Under the pieces are notes generated by a model. The model saw only the letters and a list, made by a program, of their open reading frames with translations, was not told where the DNA came from and searched no databases. From CAZJYC01 sp964550165 (lineage in GTDB: Bacteria; Acidobacteriota; Aminicenantia; Aminicenantales; Aminicenantaceae): a stretch of DNA of 49,943 bases. Within the stretch, counting starts at the first letter, position 1; each line of letters opens with the position of its first letter. A program made the position numbers and the translations under genes. The DNA lies in contig CAZJYC010000010.1 of assembly GCA_964550165.1 (NCBI GenBank), positions 1-49,943 of the forward strand, written 5' to 3'. Positions 9,394-16,259 of this stretch are shown piece by piece.

Positions 9394-9503
9394 ATGTCAT
9401 GGCGAACGAATCGCGGCCATGCTCTGTTGCGAGCGCAGCGCGGCAATCTCATCCTTCATTCCTTCGAGATTACAACGCACCCTTCGGGTGTTCGAAATGA
9501 CAT
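9394..9503. repeat. REP-like imperfect palindrome
   Basis: The outer arms ATGTCATGGCGAAC (9394-9407) and GTTCGAAATGACAT (9490-9503) pair with two mismatches. The inner arms GCAATCTC (9443-9450) and GAGATTAC (9466-9473) also pair, around ATCCTTCATTCCTTC. The composition, GTCAT..GCGA at the ends and GGCAATCTC inside, is the familiar pattern of dispersed REP/MITE-like palindromes found between genes in many bacterial genomes. It lies in a gene-free gap of 275 bases. No second copy with the same sequence was seen in this window. Confidence 0.7.
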
Positions 9504-9555
9504 GGGGATGATTATCCTCTCACTTATATCGGCAATTTCGGGGCAAACATTCTGT

Positions 9556-9584
9556 TTGACAAAGAAATTAAAAACCTGTAAACA
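9556..9584 (+). promoter_or_regulatory. Candidate promoter for the FadL-like gene
   Basis: A perfect TTGACA (9556-9561) is followed after 17 bases by a poor TAAACA (9579-9584). TCTGTTT and AAACAGA border the same stretch as an inverted pair, which could be an operator. The weak -10 makes this a tentative call. Confidence 0.4.
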
Positions 9585-9609
9585 GAGTGGACATGCGTAG
9601 GAGGCTTCG

Positions 9610-10875
9610 ATGAGAAAATTGAGGATGTTGCTTTTTGCTGTGATCTTTCTCTGCCTTTTGAGCGCTTTGGCAATCGCCAACGGTTTAAACCTCAACAGTC
9701 TTGGCTCAAGAGCTCTGGCCATGGGAGGCGCCTTCGTCGGGCTGGCCGATGACTTCAGCACAATCTACTGGAATCCCGCTGGCATGGCTTATTTTGACAA
9801 AAGATATTTTGGCTTTTACGGGACGGATGTCATTCCATCCGGCACTTACAAAAATGCCCTCGTCGATGCCAAGACAGAGACAATGCATTATCTTTCTGGC
9901 CTGGCGGCCTACTATCTTCCCTTGAGCAAGGATGTGGTCGCAGCCTTGGGCCTTTATATTCCTTCTGGCCTTGGTTCGAGCTGGGACGGAGCTGATTTTG
10001 CGCCCATGTCCATGGCGGGGACCTATCAATGGATGAGCAAGGTTAGCCTGATCACCATCGCTCCCGCATTGTCTTATAAAGTGAACGACCGGATTTCCGT
10101 GGGAGCTGCCCTGAACATAAACCACGGGACCTTTTCCCTGAAAATGCATGCTGGCTCAGCAGAAAATCCTGCTCCTCCGCCGGATGAGCTGGACCTTGGT
10201 CAGTATGAAGAGAGTATGACAGGCTGGGGCTATGGCGCTACGCTGGGAGTCCTGTTCAAGCCTTTGGATATGGTGAGCATTGGCGCAACGTTCAGGACAG
10301 CGAGCACGGTGAAATTCAGCGGAGAGGCAATCATTTCTAACCTGAGCTTCCTCGGCTATAACGATACCTCCGACCTGGAACGGGATATCACCTGGCCGAT
10401 GTGGATTGCTGCCGGTGTCGCTGTGACGCCCACAAAAAGCCTGACCTTGACCGCAGACCTTCAGTGGACCCAGTGGTCAAAAATTGATGTCATCAAGACA
10501 AGGTTCAAAGACGTTGTCTGGGCGTTGATGATGGGGGAAAGCGGCGATGACCAGATGCCGATGTACTGGGAGGACCGTCTCCAGGTGAGGTTTGGAGCGG
10601 AATACTGGATAAAAGGGATCGCGATCCGGGCCGGCTATTATTATGACCCCTCTCCTGTCCCTGATAAGACCATGAATTTCCTTTTGCCCAGCTATGACTT
10701 TAATGTTATCACCTTGGGATTTGGCTATGGCCTGGATAGCCTCGAGCTCGATTTCAGCCTCGAATATTTAATGGGAAAAGAAAGAGCGATAGGAACAGAG
10801 TACACAACCGCCATGCCGGGCACATACACCATGAAGGTCATCGTTCCTAATCTTTCCATAGGCTATAGATTTTAA
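9610..10875 (+). CDS. OmpP1/FadL-family outer-membrane transport protein
   Basis: Members of this family are 14-strand outer-membrane barrels with an N-terminal plug that admit hydrophobic compounds such as long-chain fatty acids or aromatics. The 421-residue protein starts with a Sec signal peptide (residues 1-23, LLFAVIFLCLLSALAIA). The hallmark follows: LNSLGSRALAMGGAFVGLAD, then STIYWNPAGMA, matching the plug consensus. Later features include the barrel strands WGYGATLGVLFKP, the family-typical NDRISVGAALNINHG and a terminal Phe (SIGYRF). A TAGGAGG ribosome site lies 6 bases before the ATG. The substrate cannot be read from sequence. It stands alone on the plus strand between the REP-like element and galU. 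Confidence 0.9.
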   Translation: MRKLRMLLFAVIFLCLLSALAIANGLNLNSLGSRALAMGGAFVGLADDFSTIYWNPAGMAYFDKRYFGFYGTDVIPSGTYKNALVDAKTETMHYLSGLAAYYLPLSKDVVAALGLYIPSGLGSSWDGADFAPMSMAGTYQWMSKVSLITIAPALSYKVNDRISVGAALNINHGTFSLKMHAGSAENPAPPPDELDLGQYEESMTGWGYGATLGVLFKPLDMVSIGATFRTASTVKFSGEAIISNLSFLGYNDTSDLERDITWPMWIAAGVAVTPTKSLTLTADLQWTQWSKIDVIKTRFKDVVWALMMGESGDDQMPMYWEDRLQVRFGAEYWIKGIAIRAGYYYDPSPVPDKTMNFLLPSYDFNVITLGFGYGLDSLELDFSLEYLMGKERAIGTEYTTAMPGTYTMKVIVPNLSIGYRF

Positions 10876-11052
10876 AAAAAACCGGCCGCTTGAATAAACC
10901 AAACTTGGGAGCAAAAGCACGGCAAAGTGGGATGGCTGAAGCAGGCTGTATGGGCTAGCCTCTTTGTCTGAGGACAAATTTCTCTTCGATTGCCAAGAAG
11001 TCATCAAGCCCTGAAGAATAAGCCTGTTTTCATTTTTCAAGAGGAGGAAGGA

Positions 11053-11922
11053 ATGATGATTCGCAAGGCCGTTATTCCGGCCGCAGGATTTGGCACGCGT
11101 TTCCTGCCAGCCACCAAATCCCAGCCCAAAGAGATGCTTTCAGTCATCGACAAGCCTCTCATCCAGTACAGCGTTGAGGAAGCTGTCGGATCAGGAGTCA
11201 AAGACATTGCCGTCATAACCAGCCGTGGAAAATCGGCCATGGAAGATTATTTTGATAAAAGCCCTGAGCTTGAGCATTTTCTCAGAGAAAAGGGGAAGCT
11301 GGATTTTCTGGAAGAAGTTCAAAGAATTTCCAGCCTTGCCCAGTTTCACTACATCAGACAGAAGGAAGCCCTTGGCTTAGGGCACGCCATCCTCCTGGCT
11401 GAGAGATTTATCGGCGAAGAGCCCTTTGCCGCCCTTCTCCCGGATGATATCTTCGACTCCACCCCGCCCTGTCTCAAGCAGCTCATCGATGTTTATGCGG
11501 AGCTTAAAGCATCGGTCATCGTAATGGGGCGAGTGGATGAGGAAGGGACAAGGAAATATGGCATCATCAAGCCCAGAAAAATTTCGGAGAAAGTGTTTCA
11601 GATCGAAGACCTGGTGGAAAAGCCGGGTCCGGAGAGAGCCTTTTCTGACCTGGGAATTTTTGGAAGGTATGTTTTTCATCCAGACATCTTCAAAGCCATT
11701 AAAAAGACAAGGCCGGATAGAAGGGGAGAGATTCAGATCACGGATGCCGTCAAAATCCTCCTGGAGAGCCGGCCGGTCTATGGCTATCTTTTTGAAGGAA
11801 AGCGGTATGATTGCGGGGATAAGCTGGGCTTTATCGAAGCCACAATCTCTCTTGCCCTGAAGAGGCCTGAGTTCAGGGGGAAGCTCAGGGAATTTCTCAA
11901 GTCTCTGGATGAGAAAAGCTAA
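11053..11922 (+). CDS. galU: UTP--glucose-1-phosphate uridylyltransferase
   Basis: GalU makes UDP-glucose from UTP and glucose-1-phosphate, a precursor for LPS core, capsule and glycogen-like glucans. The protein starts MMIRKAVIPAAGFGTRF and continues with LPATKSQPKEML, the nucleotide-binding signature. Other family motifs are VEKPGPERAFSDLGIFGRY, ITDAVKILL and YDCGDKLGFI. At 290 residues it is of standard length. AAGAGGAGG lies just ahead of two adjacent ATG codons (11053 and 11056); an open stretch back to 10990 has no such signal. The dTTP-specific RmlA family is unlikely because the GalU-type insert and the C-terminal GDKLGF are present. The phosphohexomutase at 33.7 kb could supply glucose-1-phosphate. 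Confidence 0.95.
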   Translation: MMIRKAVIPAAGFGTRFLPATKSQPKEMLSVIDKPLIQYSVEEAVGSGVKDIAVITSRGKSAMEDYFDKSPELEHFLREKGKLDFLEEVQRISSLAQFHYIRQKEALGLGHAILLAERFIGEEPFAALLPDDIFDSTPPCLKQLIDVYAELKASVIVMGRVDEEGTRKYGIIKPRKISEKVFQIEDLVEKPGPERAFSDLGIFGRYVFHPDIFKAIKKTRPDRRGEIQITDAVKILLESRPVYGYLFEGKRYDCGDKLGFIEATISLALKRPEFRGKLREFLKSLDEKS

Positions 11923-12078
11923 ATAAAGAGAATTCACGGCGCGGCAAGGATCAATCTTCGGATACCGATCATCCCTTTCCGGCTATTAATGGGCGAGCTG
12001 TAGATTTAATTACAGCTCCATTCGCAAGAAATTACAATCTTTGAATCAAGAACAGAGGAAGAAGGGAGATTTAGGCCA

Positions 12079-12990
12079 TTATTTTGGGTTGATAAAGCAG
12101 ACCTTGTTGTTCCTCAATTTTTTTGCCCGGAACATCATCCCATCCGCCACAAAGAGGAGGGCCTCTGCGGAAAGGCCGTCTTCGGGGAAGCTCGCCACGC
12201 CTATGCTGCAGGTCATGCAGTTTTCTGAGAAGGCTTCCATGCCTTCAAATTTTTCTTCCCTGACAGCAACTTCGATTCTGTAGGCGAGGGTTACGGCATC
12301 CTTTTTGGAAGTCTCAGGGAAAAGCAGTATGAATTCGTCGCCTCCATAGCGATAGACGGAGTCCATGATTCTTGAGGAATTCATGAGCAAGCCGGCAAAT
12401 TTTTGGAGAATAATATCGCCTGCCTGATGCCCGAATTTGTCGTTGTACAGCTTAAAGTTATCGATATCGATGAGCAGGAGGGAGAGAGAATGGGAAAAGC
12501 GCTTGGACCTTTCTATCTCGCGAGCCAGCTCCAGCTCAAGGTATCTGCGGTTATAAACCTTGGTCAGGTGGTCGAGAATAGATAATTCCAGGTAAAATTC
12601 TTTTTTCTTGAGAAGCTGTTGATAATCGACCGCCCGTTTGAGAACGAGGTTGAGCTTTCTTTCATTAACAGGTTTGGCCAGGAAATCCGAGGCGACGTCT
12701 CTCAAGCTGTCCATTTTTTTAGATAATATGGTTGAGCTTGCTGTCAGGACAACATAGATTTCCGGATAGATTTTCTTGACCTGATGGATAAATTCCACAC
12801 CGTTCATATCCTTGAGTTTGAGCGCTGTGATCAATATATCCGCCTGGGATTTTTTTAACTTGGCCAGAGCCTCTTTTCCCCTGTCAAAAGTCCAGACCCA
12901 GTATTTTTTGCTTAAGTAACTGCCGATTTGCTGGCGAACGAGGTCTTCCCTGTCGACGATAAGAATTCCCAGATTCCTGTAGGCCGCCAT
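12079..12990 (-). CDS. Diguanylate cyclase with a degenerate receiver domain
   Basis: The protein (303 residues) joins a response-regulator fold (about 8-125) to a GGDEF domain (about 135-300), which makes cyclic di-GMP from two GTP. The cyclase half looks active: RYGGDEF at 214-220, the upstream metal-binding DIDNFK, and an inhibitory I-site RxxD (RIMD, 207-210) at the correct distance. The receiver half keeps Thr83 and Lys106 (LAKP), but the phosphoacceptor position is Ala56 (DILITALKLKDMNG) and the acidic pocket reads VDRED rather than VDDE. It therefore should not be phosphorylated in the normal way. The lone gene has no histidine kinase nearby. The type IV pilus operon in this window is a plausible output, by analogy only. 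Confidence 0.9.
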   Translation of the reverse strand: MAAYRNLGILIVDREDLVRQQIGSYLSKKYWVWTFDRGKEALAKLKKSQADILITALKLKDMNGVEFIHQVKKIYPEIYVVLTASSTILSKKMDSLRDVASDFLAKPVNERKLNLVLKRAVDYQQLLKKKEFYLELSILDHLTKVYNRRYLELELAREIERSKRFSHSLSLLLIDIDNFKLYNDKFGHQAGDIILQKFAGLLMNSSRIMDSVYRYGGDEFILLFPETSKKDAVTLAYRIEVAVREEKFEGMEAFSENCMTCSIGVASFPEDGLSAEALLFVADGMMFRAKKLRNNKVCFINPK

Positions 12991-13108
12991 GGCTTCAAAC
13001 GATGAGAAAATCTCTCCTTAGCGCTTGGCTCTTTTATTCTATAATTTTTCTGAACAAAATAGCCTCAATACAATTACCAGAATTTATTCCCCCCGTCAAT
13101 TTTTCTTC

Positions 13109-13315
13109 TTAGAACGAATCTTCATCCATATCCTTACTTAATAAATAGTCTTGATCAAACTCCTTCCCGCAATTGAGGCATTGATAACTGATAAACCTCT
13201 CTTTTCTTGTATCTCCAGGAATCGGTTTACCTCGCCCCAGGCCTATGGTTTCATCCCTGATTTTTTTCTTGATTTTGTAGCTGTGGCAATTTGGACATTC
13301 TATCTTTTCGCTCAA
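13109..13315 (-). CDS. Small zinc-ribbon protein
   Basis: The 68-residue protein has two Cys pairs, CPNCHSYKIKKK and YQCLNCGKEFDQDY, spaced as in a treble-clef or zinc-ribbon knuckle, with an acidic C-terminal tail. Such proteins bind nucleic acid or partner proteins; the exact role is unknown. Translation starts at a TTG (13313-13315), which follows a strong AAGAGGAGGAGAAA site and leaves no better codon. A short membrane-protein reading frame and tRNA-Phe lie upstream on the same strand and could share its transcript. Base composition is more AT-rich than in its neighbours. Confidence 0.75.
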   Translation of the reverse strand: MSEKIECPNCHSYKIKKKIRDETIGLGRGKPIPGDTRKERFISYQCLNCGKEFDQDYLLSKDMDEDSF

Positions 13316-13356
13316 TTTTCTCCTCCTCTTAAAATGTATGTGTAGGCTGTTTTTTA

Positions 13357-13494
13357 CTAAGATGGCTTTATGGCCGTGAGAATTCTTACTACTCCAATAA
13401 AAAAGCCTATTCCTGTAATTAAATAGCCAGGCCAGCTAATTATAATCGCTGTTATTTCAAGTCGTTTATGGTGTTTTCTTTGCTGGGCTCCCAT
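13357..13494 (-). CDS. Possible 45-residue membrane protein
   Basis: An ATG at 13494 opens a 45-codon frame ending in TAG at 13357-13359. The product begins with a basic stretch (MGAQQRKHHKRLE) followed by one or two hydrophobic segments (ITAIIISWPGYLITG, IGFFIGVVRIL), a positive-inside layout typical of small membrane proteins. It lies 26 bases after tRNA-Phe and 41 bases before the zinc-ribbon gene, all on the minus strand. No ribosome site is obvious ahead of the ATG, so it may be spurious. The gap would otherwise hold nothing. Confidence 0.4.
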   Translation of the reverse strand: MGAQQRKHHKRLEITAIIISWPGYLITGIGFFIGVVRILTAIKPS

Positions 13495-13520
13495 TCTGTT
13501 ATTAAAGAGGAAAACAGGAA

Positions 13521-13593
13521 TGGCGAGGGACGGAATCGAACCGCCGACGCAGGGATTTTCAGTCCCTCGCTCTACCGACTGAGCTACCTCGCC
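13521..13593 (-). tRNA. tRNA-Phe (GAA)
   Basis: Read on the minus strand, the acceptor arms GGCGAGG and CCTCGCC pair perfectly. The D stem is GCTC/GAGC, the anticodon stem AGGGA/TCCCT encloses the loop CTGAAAA, giving anticodon GAA, and the T loop is TTCGATT. The discriminator is A. The gene is 73 bases long and CCA is not encoded, so it must be added by CCA-transferase. Confidence 0.95.
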
Positions 13594-13975
13594 GCAGCTT
13601 TGTCTCGAACCTTAAGCTTGCGAACGGATAATAGTATATTTTTCATCCCTATCGATGTCAATCGCTTTATTCCGGGCTTAAAGAAGAGCGAAACTGTACT
13701 CAGGAATACCTGGAATGGCATGAAGAATCTGACAGAAACGAGATCATTTTAGGTATTATGTAAAAATAGTCCCACAAACAGAAAAGAACAGGCTCTAAAT
13801 TCCTATCGGGGGACTCTGAGCTTTCTATTTCTTCTCTTAACCTTAGGATTCTGGTAGAATAGCACCTTAAATCTTGGCGGGGAGGGATTCAAACGAAAGA
13901 AGCCGATTAATCGCTCTTTTCAGGAATATAAGGAAGACTTGCTTAAAATCCATAGAAAACGAAGGTAAAAATTCG
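13594..13975. other. Gene-free stretch between tRNA-Phe and glycosyltransferase
   Basis: Apart from the tRNA promoter at 13633-13661 on the minus strand, nothing convincing was found. The plus-strand frame running through the tRNA and beyond is an artefact of the tRNA sequence. A TAGAAT at 13855-13860 could be a -10 box for the glycosyltransferase gene, but no matching -35 box is seen. Confidence 0.5.
13633..13661 (-). promoter_or_regulatory. Near-consensus promoter for tRNA-Phe
   Basis: On the minus strand TTGACA (13661-13656) and TATACT (13638-13633) are separated by exactly 17 bases. Transcription would begin near 13626, about 33 bases before the tRNA 5' end at 13593, a normal leader for RNase P processing. 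This is the best promoter match in the window. Confidence 0.8.
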
Positions 13976-14962
13976 ATGAAAATTGCGGCGGTTCTTCCCC
14001 ATGTGGAAGTATTCGGCGGAGTCAGGCGGTATCTCGAGATCGGAAACGATCTGACGAAAAGAGGCCATTCCTTCGTCCTTCTCCACCCCGAAGGAACGAG
14101 GCCCGAATGGCTGGACTTCAAAGGATTGACCAAGCCCTTTTCTTCTTTGGAGCAAGAAAGCTTTGACATCGGTTTGTGCAGCGAGTACTCGGTCTTGCCT
14201 TATTTCGATAAATTGAATGCCCCAAAAAAATTTTTCTATTTTTTGCTCGAAGGGCATAGACAGGAAAAAGAAGTCATCAAGAAGAACTATCTTTTTCTCG
14301 GAAATTCAGAGGGCATCTGCCGCCGCATCGATAAAAAATACAAAGTTCCATGCCTCAGATTCCCTGGAGGGGTGAGCCCTGAGATTTTCTATCCTGCCCA
14401 AAGGGAAGGCTCAAAAGACGAATTCAGGATAGCCTGCTACGGCCGCATTTACAAAAGGCGAAAGGGCATTCGCTTTGTCATCCGTGCCGTGGAAAGACTG
14501 TACAAGAATTATCCAAAACTCAGGCTTATTCTTTTTGACAGCCTGGTCGGCGAAGAAAAAAAAGATCCGAGGACGATGGTTAAAACTTCTGTTCCTTATG
14601 ATTTTTATCTAAATTTGCCCCAGAGCAGGATGGCCTGGCTTTACTCCCAGGCAGATGCCTTTGTCAGCGCGGAGAGACGTGCCGGCTGGTCGAACACAGC
14701 TGCCGAAGCCATGGCCTGCAGAGTTCCGGTTGTCTGCACGCGGAGCGGAACGAGCGATTTTGCTTTTCACCAGCAGACAGCCCTTGTTGTTCGCCTTCCG
14801 CTTCCCTTTCTACTGAGGCGGCAGATAAAACGACTCATCGAAGATGAAGGTCTTCGGCATCGTCTGGCAGAAGCTGGCTATAAGAAGATTCAGGAATTTT
14901 CCTGGACTGCGGTTGTCGACAGGCTGGAAAGCATTTTCAGGCAAGAGGCAAAATTGAAATAG
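13976..14962 (+). CDS. Glycosyltransferase, GT4-like
   Basis: The product (328 residues from ATG 13976) is a GT-B-fold sugar transferase. The N-terminal half binds acceptor and opens with MKIAAVLPHVEVFGGVRRY, the usual Gly-Gly loop. The C-terminal half carries the nucleotide-sugar site: PGGVSPEIFYP, then ACYGRIYKRRKGI and the E-X7-E pattern within SAERRAGWSNTAAEAMACR. Donor and acceptor cannot be told from sequence; cell-surface glycan or LPS synthesis is likely. A GAAGGT site precedes the chosen ATG, while the frame upstream to 13874 adds a non-homologous Arg-rich stretch. It heads the plus-strand run that continues through priA, although the 41-base gap and strong ribosome site of the next gene may mark a separate unit. 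Confidence 0.87.
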   Translation: MKIAAVLPHVEVFGGVRRYLEIGNDLTKRGHSFVLLHPEGTRPEWLDFKGLTKPFSSLEQESFDIGLCSEYSVLPYFDKLNAPKKFFYFLLEGHRQEKEVIKKNYLFLGNSEGICRRIDKKYKVPCLRFPGGVSPEIFYPAQREGSKDEFRIACYGRIYKRRKGIRFVIRAVERLYKNYPKLRLILFDSLVGEEKKDPRTMVKTSVPYDFYLNLPQSRMAWLYSQADAFVSAERRAGWSNTAAEAMACRVPVVCTRSGTSDFAFHQQTALVVRLPLPFLLRRQIKRLIEDEGLRHRLAEAGYKKIQEFSWTAVVDRLESIFRQEAKLK

Positions 14963-15003
14963 GAAATTCGTTATGATATCCTTTCGGGTGGAGGAGAGAC
15001 GAA

Positions 15004-15228
15004 ATGGACGAGAAAGAGCTGAAAGAGCTTCTCTTGAAAAAGAATGAGGAATTCAGGAAAGCTTTCGACGAGCATCAGCGGTATGAAAAGAAGCTCGGAA
15101 AGTTCAAAAAGAAGAGTTTTCTGACCGAGAAGGAGAGACTCGAAGAGATAGAGTTGAAAAAGAAGAAGCTCGCTCTTAAAGACAAAATGTACTTATTGAT
15201 GACTCAATACAGGAAATCCCATAAATAA
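15004..15228 (+). CDS. DUF465 (YdcH-like) small coiled-coil protein
   Basis: This is a 74-residue, strongly charged helical protein (Lys plus Glu make up close to half). It matches the DUF465 pattern of two helices around a short turn: EEFRKAFDEHQRYEKKLG, then FLTEKERLEEIELKKKKLAL and a final KDKMYLLMTQYRK. The family is widespread but its role is not established. A GGAGG site lies 9 bases before the ATG. It is followed 31 bases later by the ASADH-like pseudoenzyme, so the two may be functionally linked, as their co-transcription suggests. Confidence 0.85.
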   Translation: MDEKELKELLLKKNEEFRKAFDEHQRYEKKLGKFKKKSFLTEKERLEEIELKKKKLALKDKMYLLMTQYRKSHK

Positions 15229-15259
15229 TCGGGATGCAAAAATGAGAAGGGTCAAAAGA

Positions 15260-16255
15260 ATGAAGGTTGCACTTATCGGCACCGATTCTTTGCGCGGAAA
15301 AGAGATCAAAAGGTTTTTGAGCGAGAAGAACTTTCCTCTCGAAGAAATCGAGTTCTTCGACCCCGATGTCGAAGAAGAATACAGCAAGTTGACCCAATTC
15401 CGGGATGAACCCAAAGTCATTCATCATCTTGACAAAGAATCCCTCATCGGCAGCGACCTGGTTTTCCTGGCTGCTGATAAGAAGGTCAATCATGAGTTTG
15501 GAGTTCTTGCTCGTGAACAAAAGTTTCGGGCTGTCGACTTGAGCGAGACTTTTAACAAAACAGAAGACATTCCCGTCGTTGTCGCCGGTGTGAATGATGA
15601 TATTATCAGAAAAGAGAAGCCTGTACTTGTCGCCAACCCTCATCCCGTAGCGATCATTCTCTCCCATGTTTTTCATGCGGCTTTGCGGGAATTTGGCCTC
15701 CTCAAAGCCATTTCTTTCATCCTCCAGCCTGTCTCAGCCTTTGATGAGATAGGAATCGAAGAGCTGGCGAACCAGAGCTATTCTGTCTTGAGCAGCGCCT
15801 CCCTTTCCAAAAAAGTTTTCAGGGAACAGATTGCGTTCAATCTTCTCTCGAGCGTCGAAAAGCCCGATAAGGACGGCTTCTCGGGCGATGAGAGGCAGAT
15901 TGTATCAGAGATAAAAAGGATTCTTAGACCTCACGATTTCCTCCTTTCGCTCTCCATCATCCAGGCCCCGATCTTTCACACCTACTCGATCATGAGCTAT
16001 CTGGAATTGGAGAAAAAAACAGATATTCAGGGCTTGAAAGACGTTTTCAAGAAATCGTCCTTCTTCAGGGTTTCTCTTCCTGGTGCTTCCTCTCCTGTTT
16101 CTGTCGCCGGAAAGGATGAAATCTGCATCGGTCAGATCAAGAAAGACGAATCCTTCCCCAACAGCTTCTGGGTCTGGGCCGTCACGGACAATTTGACCAG
16201 AGGCTCGGCTTTGAACGCCCTCGAGATCGCAGAAATAATTTTATCTGAGCCTTAG
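15260..16255 (+). CDS. Aspartate-semialdehyde dehydrogenase-like protein lacking the catalytic Cys (USG-1 type)
   Basis: The fold is that of ASADH: a Rossmann start (MKVALIGTDSLRGKEI), DLSETFNKTEDIPVVVAGVN and an Asd/ArgC-type dimerisation half that includes VSAFDEIGIEELANQS and QAPIFHTYS. The active-site segment that normally reads NPNC is NPHP at residues 126-129, so the catalytic Cys is Pro. The Gly-rich loop also lacks one expected Gly, and the Arg after DxSxxF is missing. It therefore should not reduce aspartyl phosphate. USG-1 proteins are known inactive relatives of Asd. An ATG at 15242 is also open, but AAGGG before the ATG at 15260 and the family N-terminus favour the latter. A true asd must lie elsewhere. 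Confidence 0.82.
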   Translation: MKVALIGTDSLRGKEIKRFLSEKNFPLEEIEFFDPDVEEEYSKLTQFRDEPKVIHHLDKESLIGSDLVFLAADKKVNHEFGVLAREQKFRAVDLSETFNKTEDIPVVVAGVNDDIIRKEKPVLVANPHPVAIILSHVFHAALREFGLLKAISFILQPVSAFDEIGIEELANQSYSVLSSASLSKKVFREQIAFNLLSSVEKPDKDGFSGDERQIVSEIKRILRPHDFLLSLSIIQAPIFHTYSIMSYLELEKKTDIQGLKDVFKKSSFFRVSLPGASSPVSVAGKDEICIGQIKKDESFPNSFWVWAVTDNLTRGSALNALEIAEIILSEP

Positions 16256-16259
16256 CCTC

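Noticed and set aside
13468..13752. Plus-strand frame through tRNA-Phe
   Set aside because: Its protein begins with the well-known antisense translation of a tRNA (GRNRTADAGIF-type); no gene signal is present.
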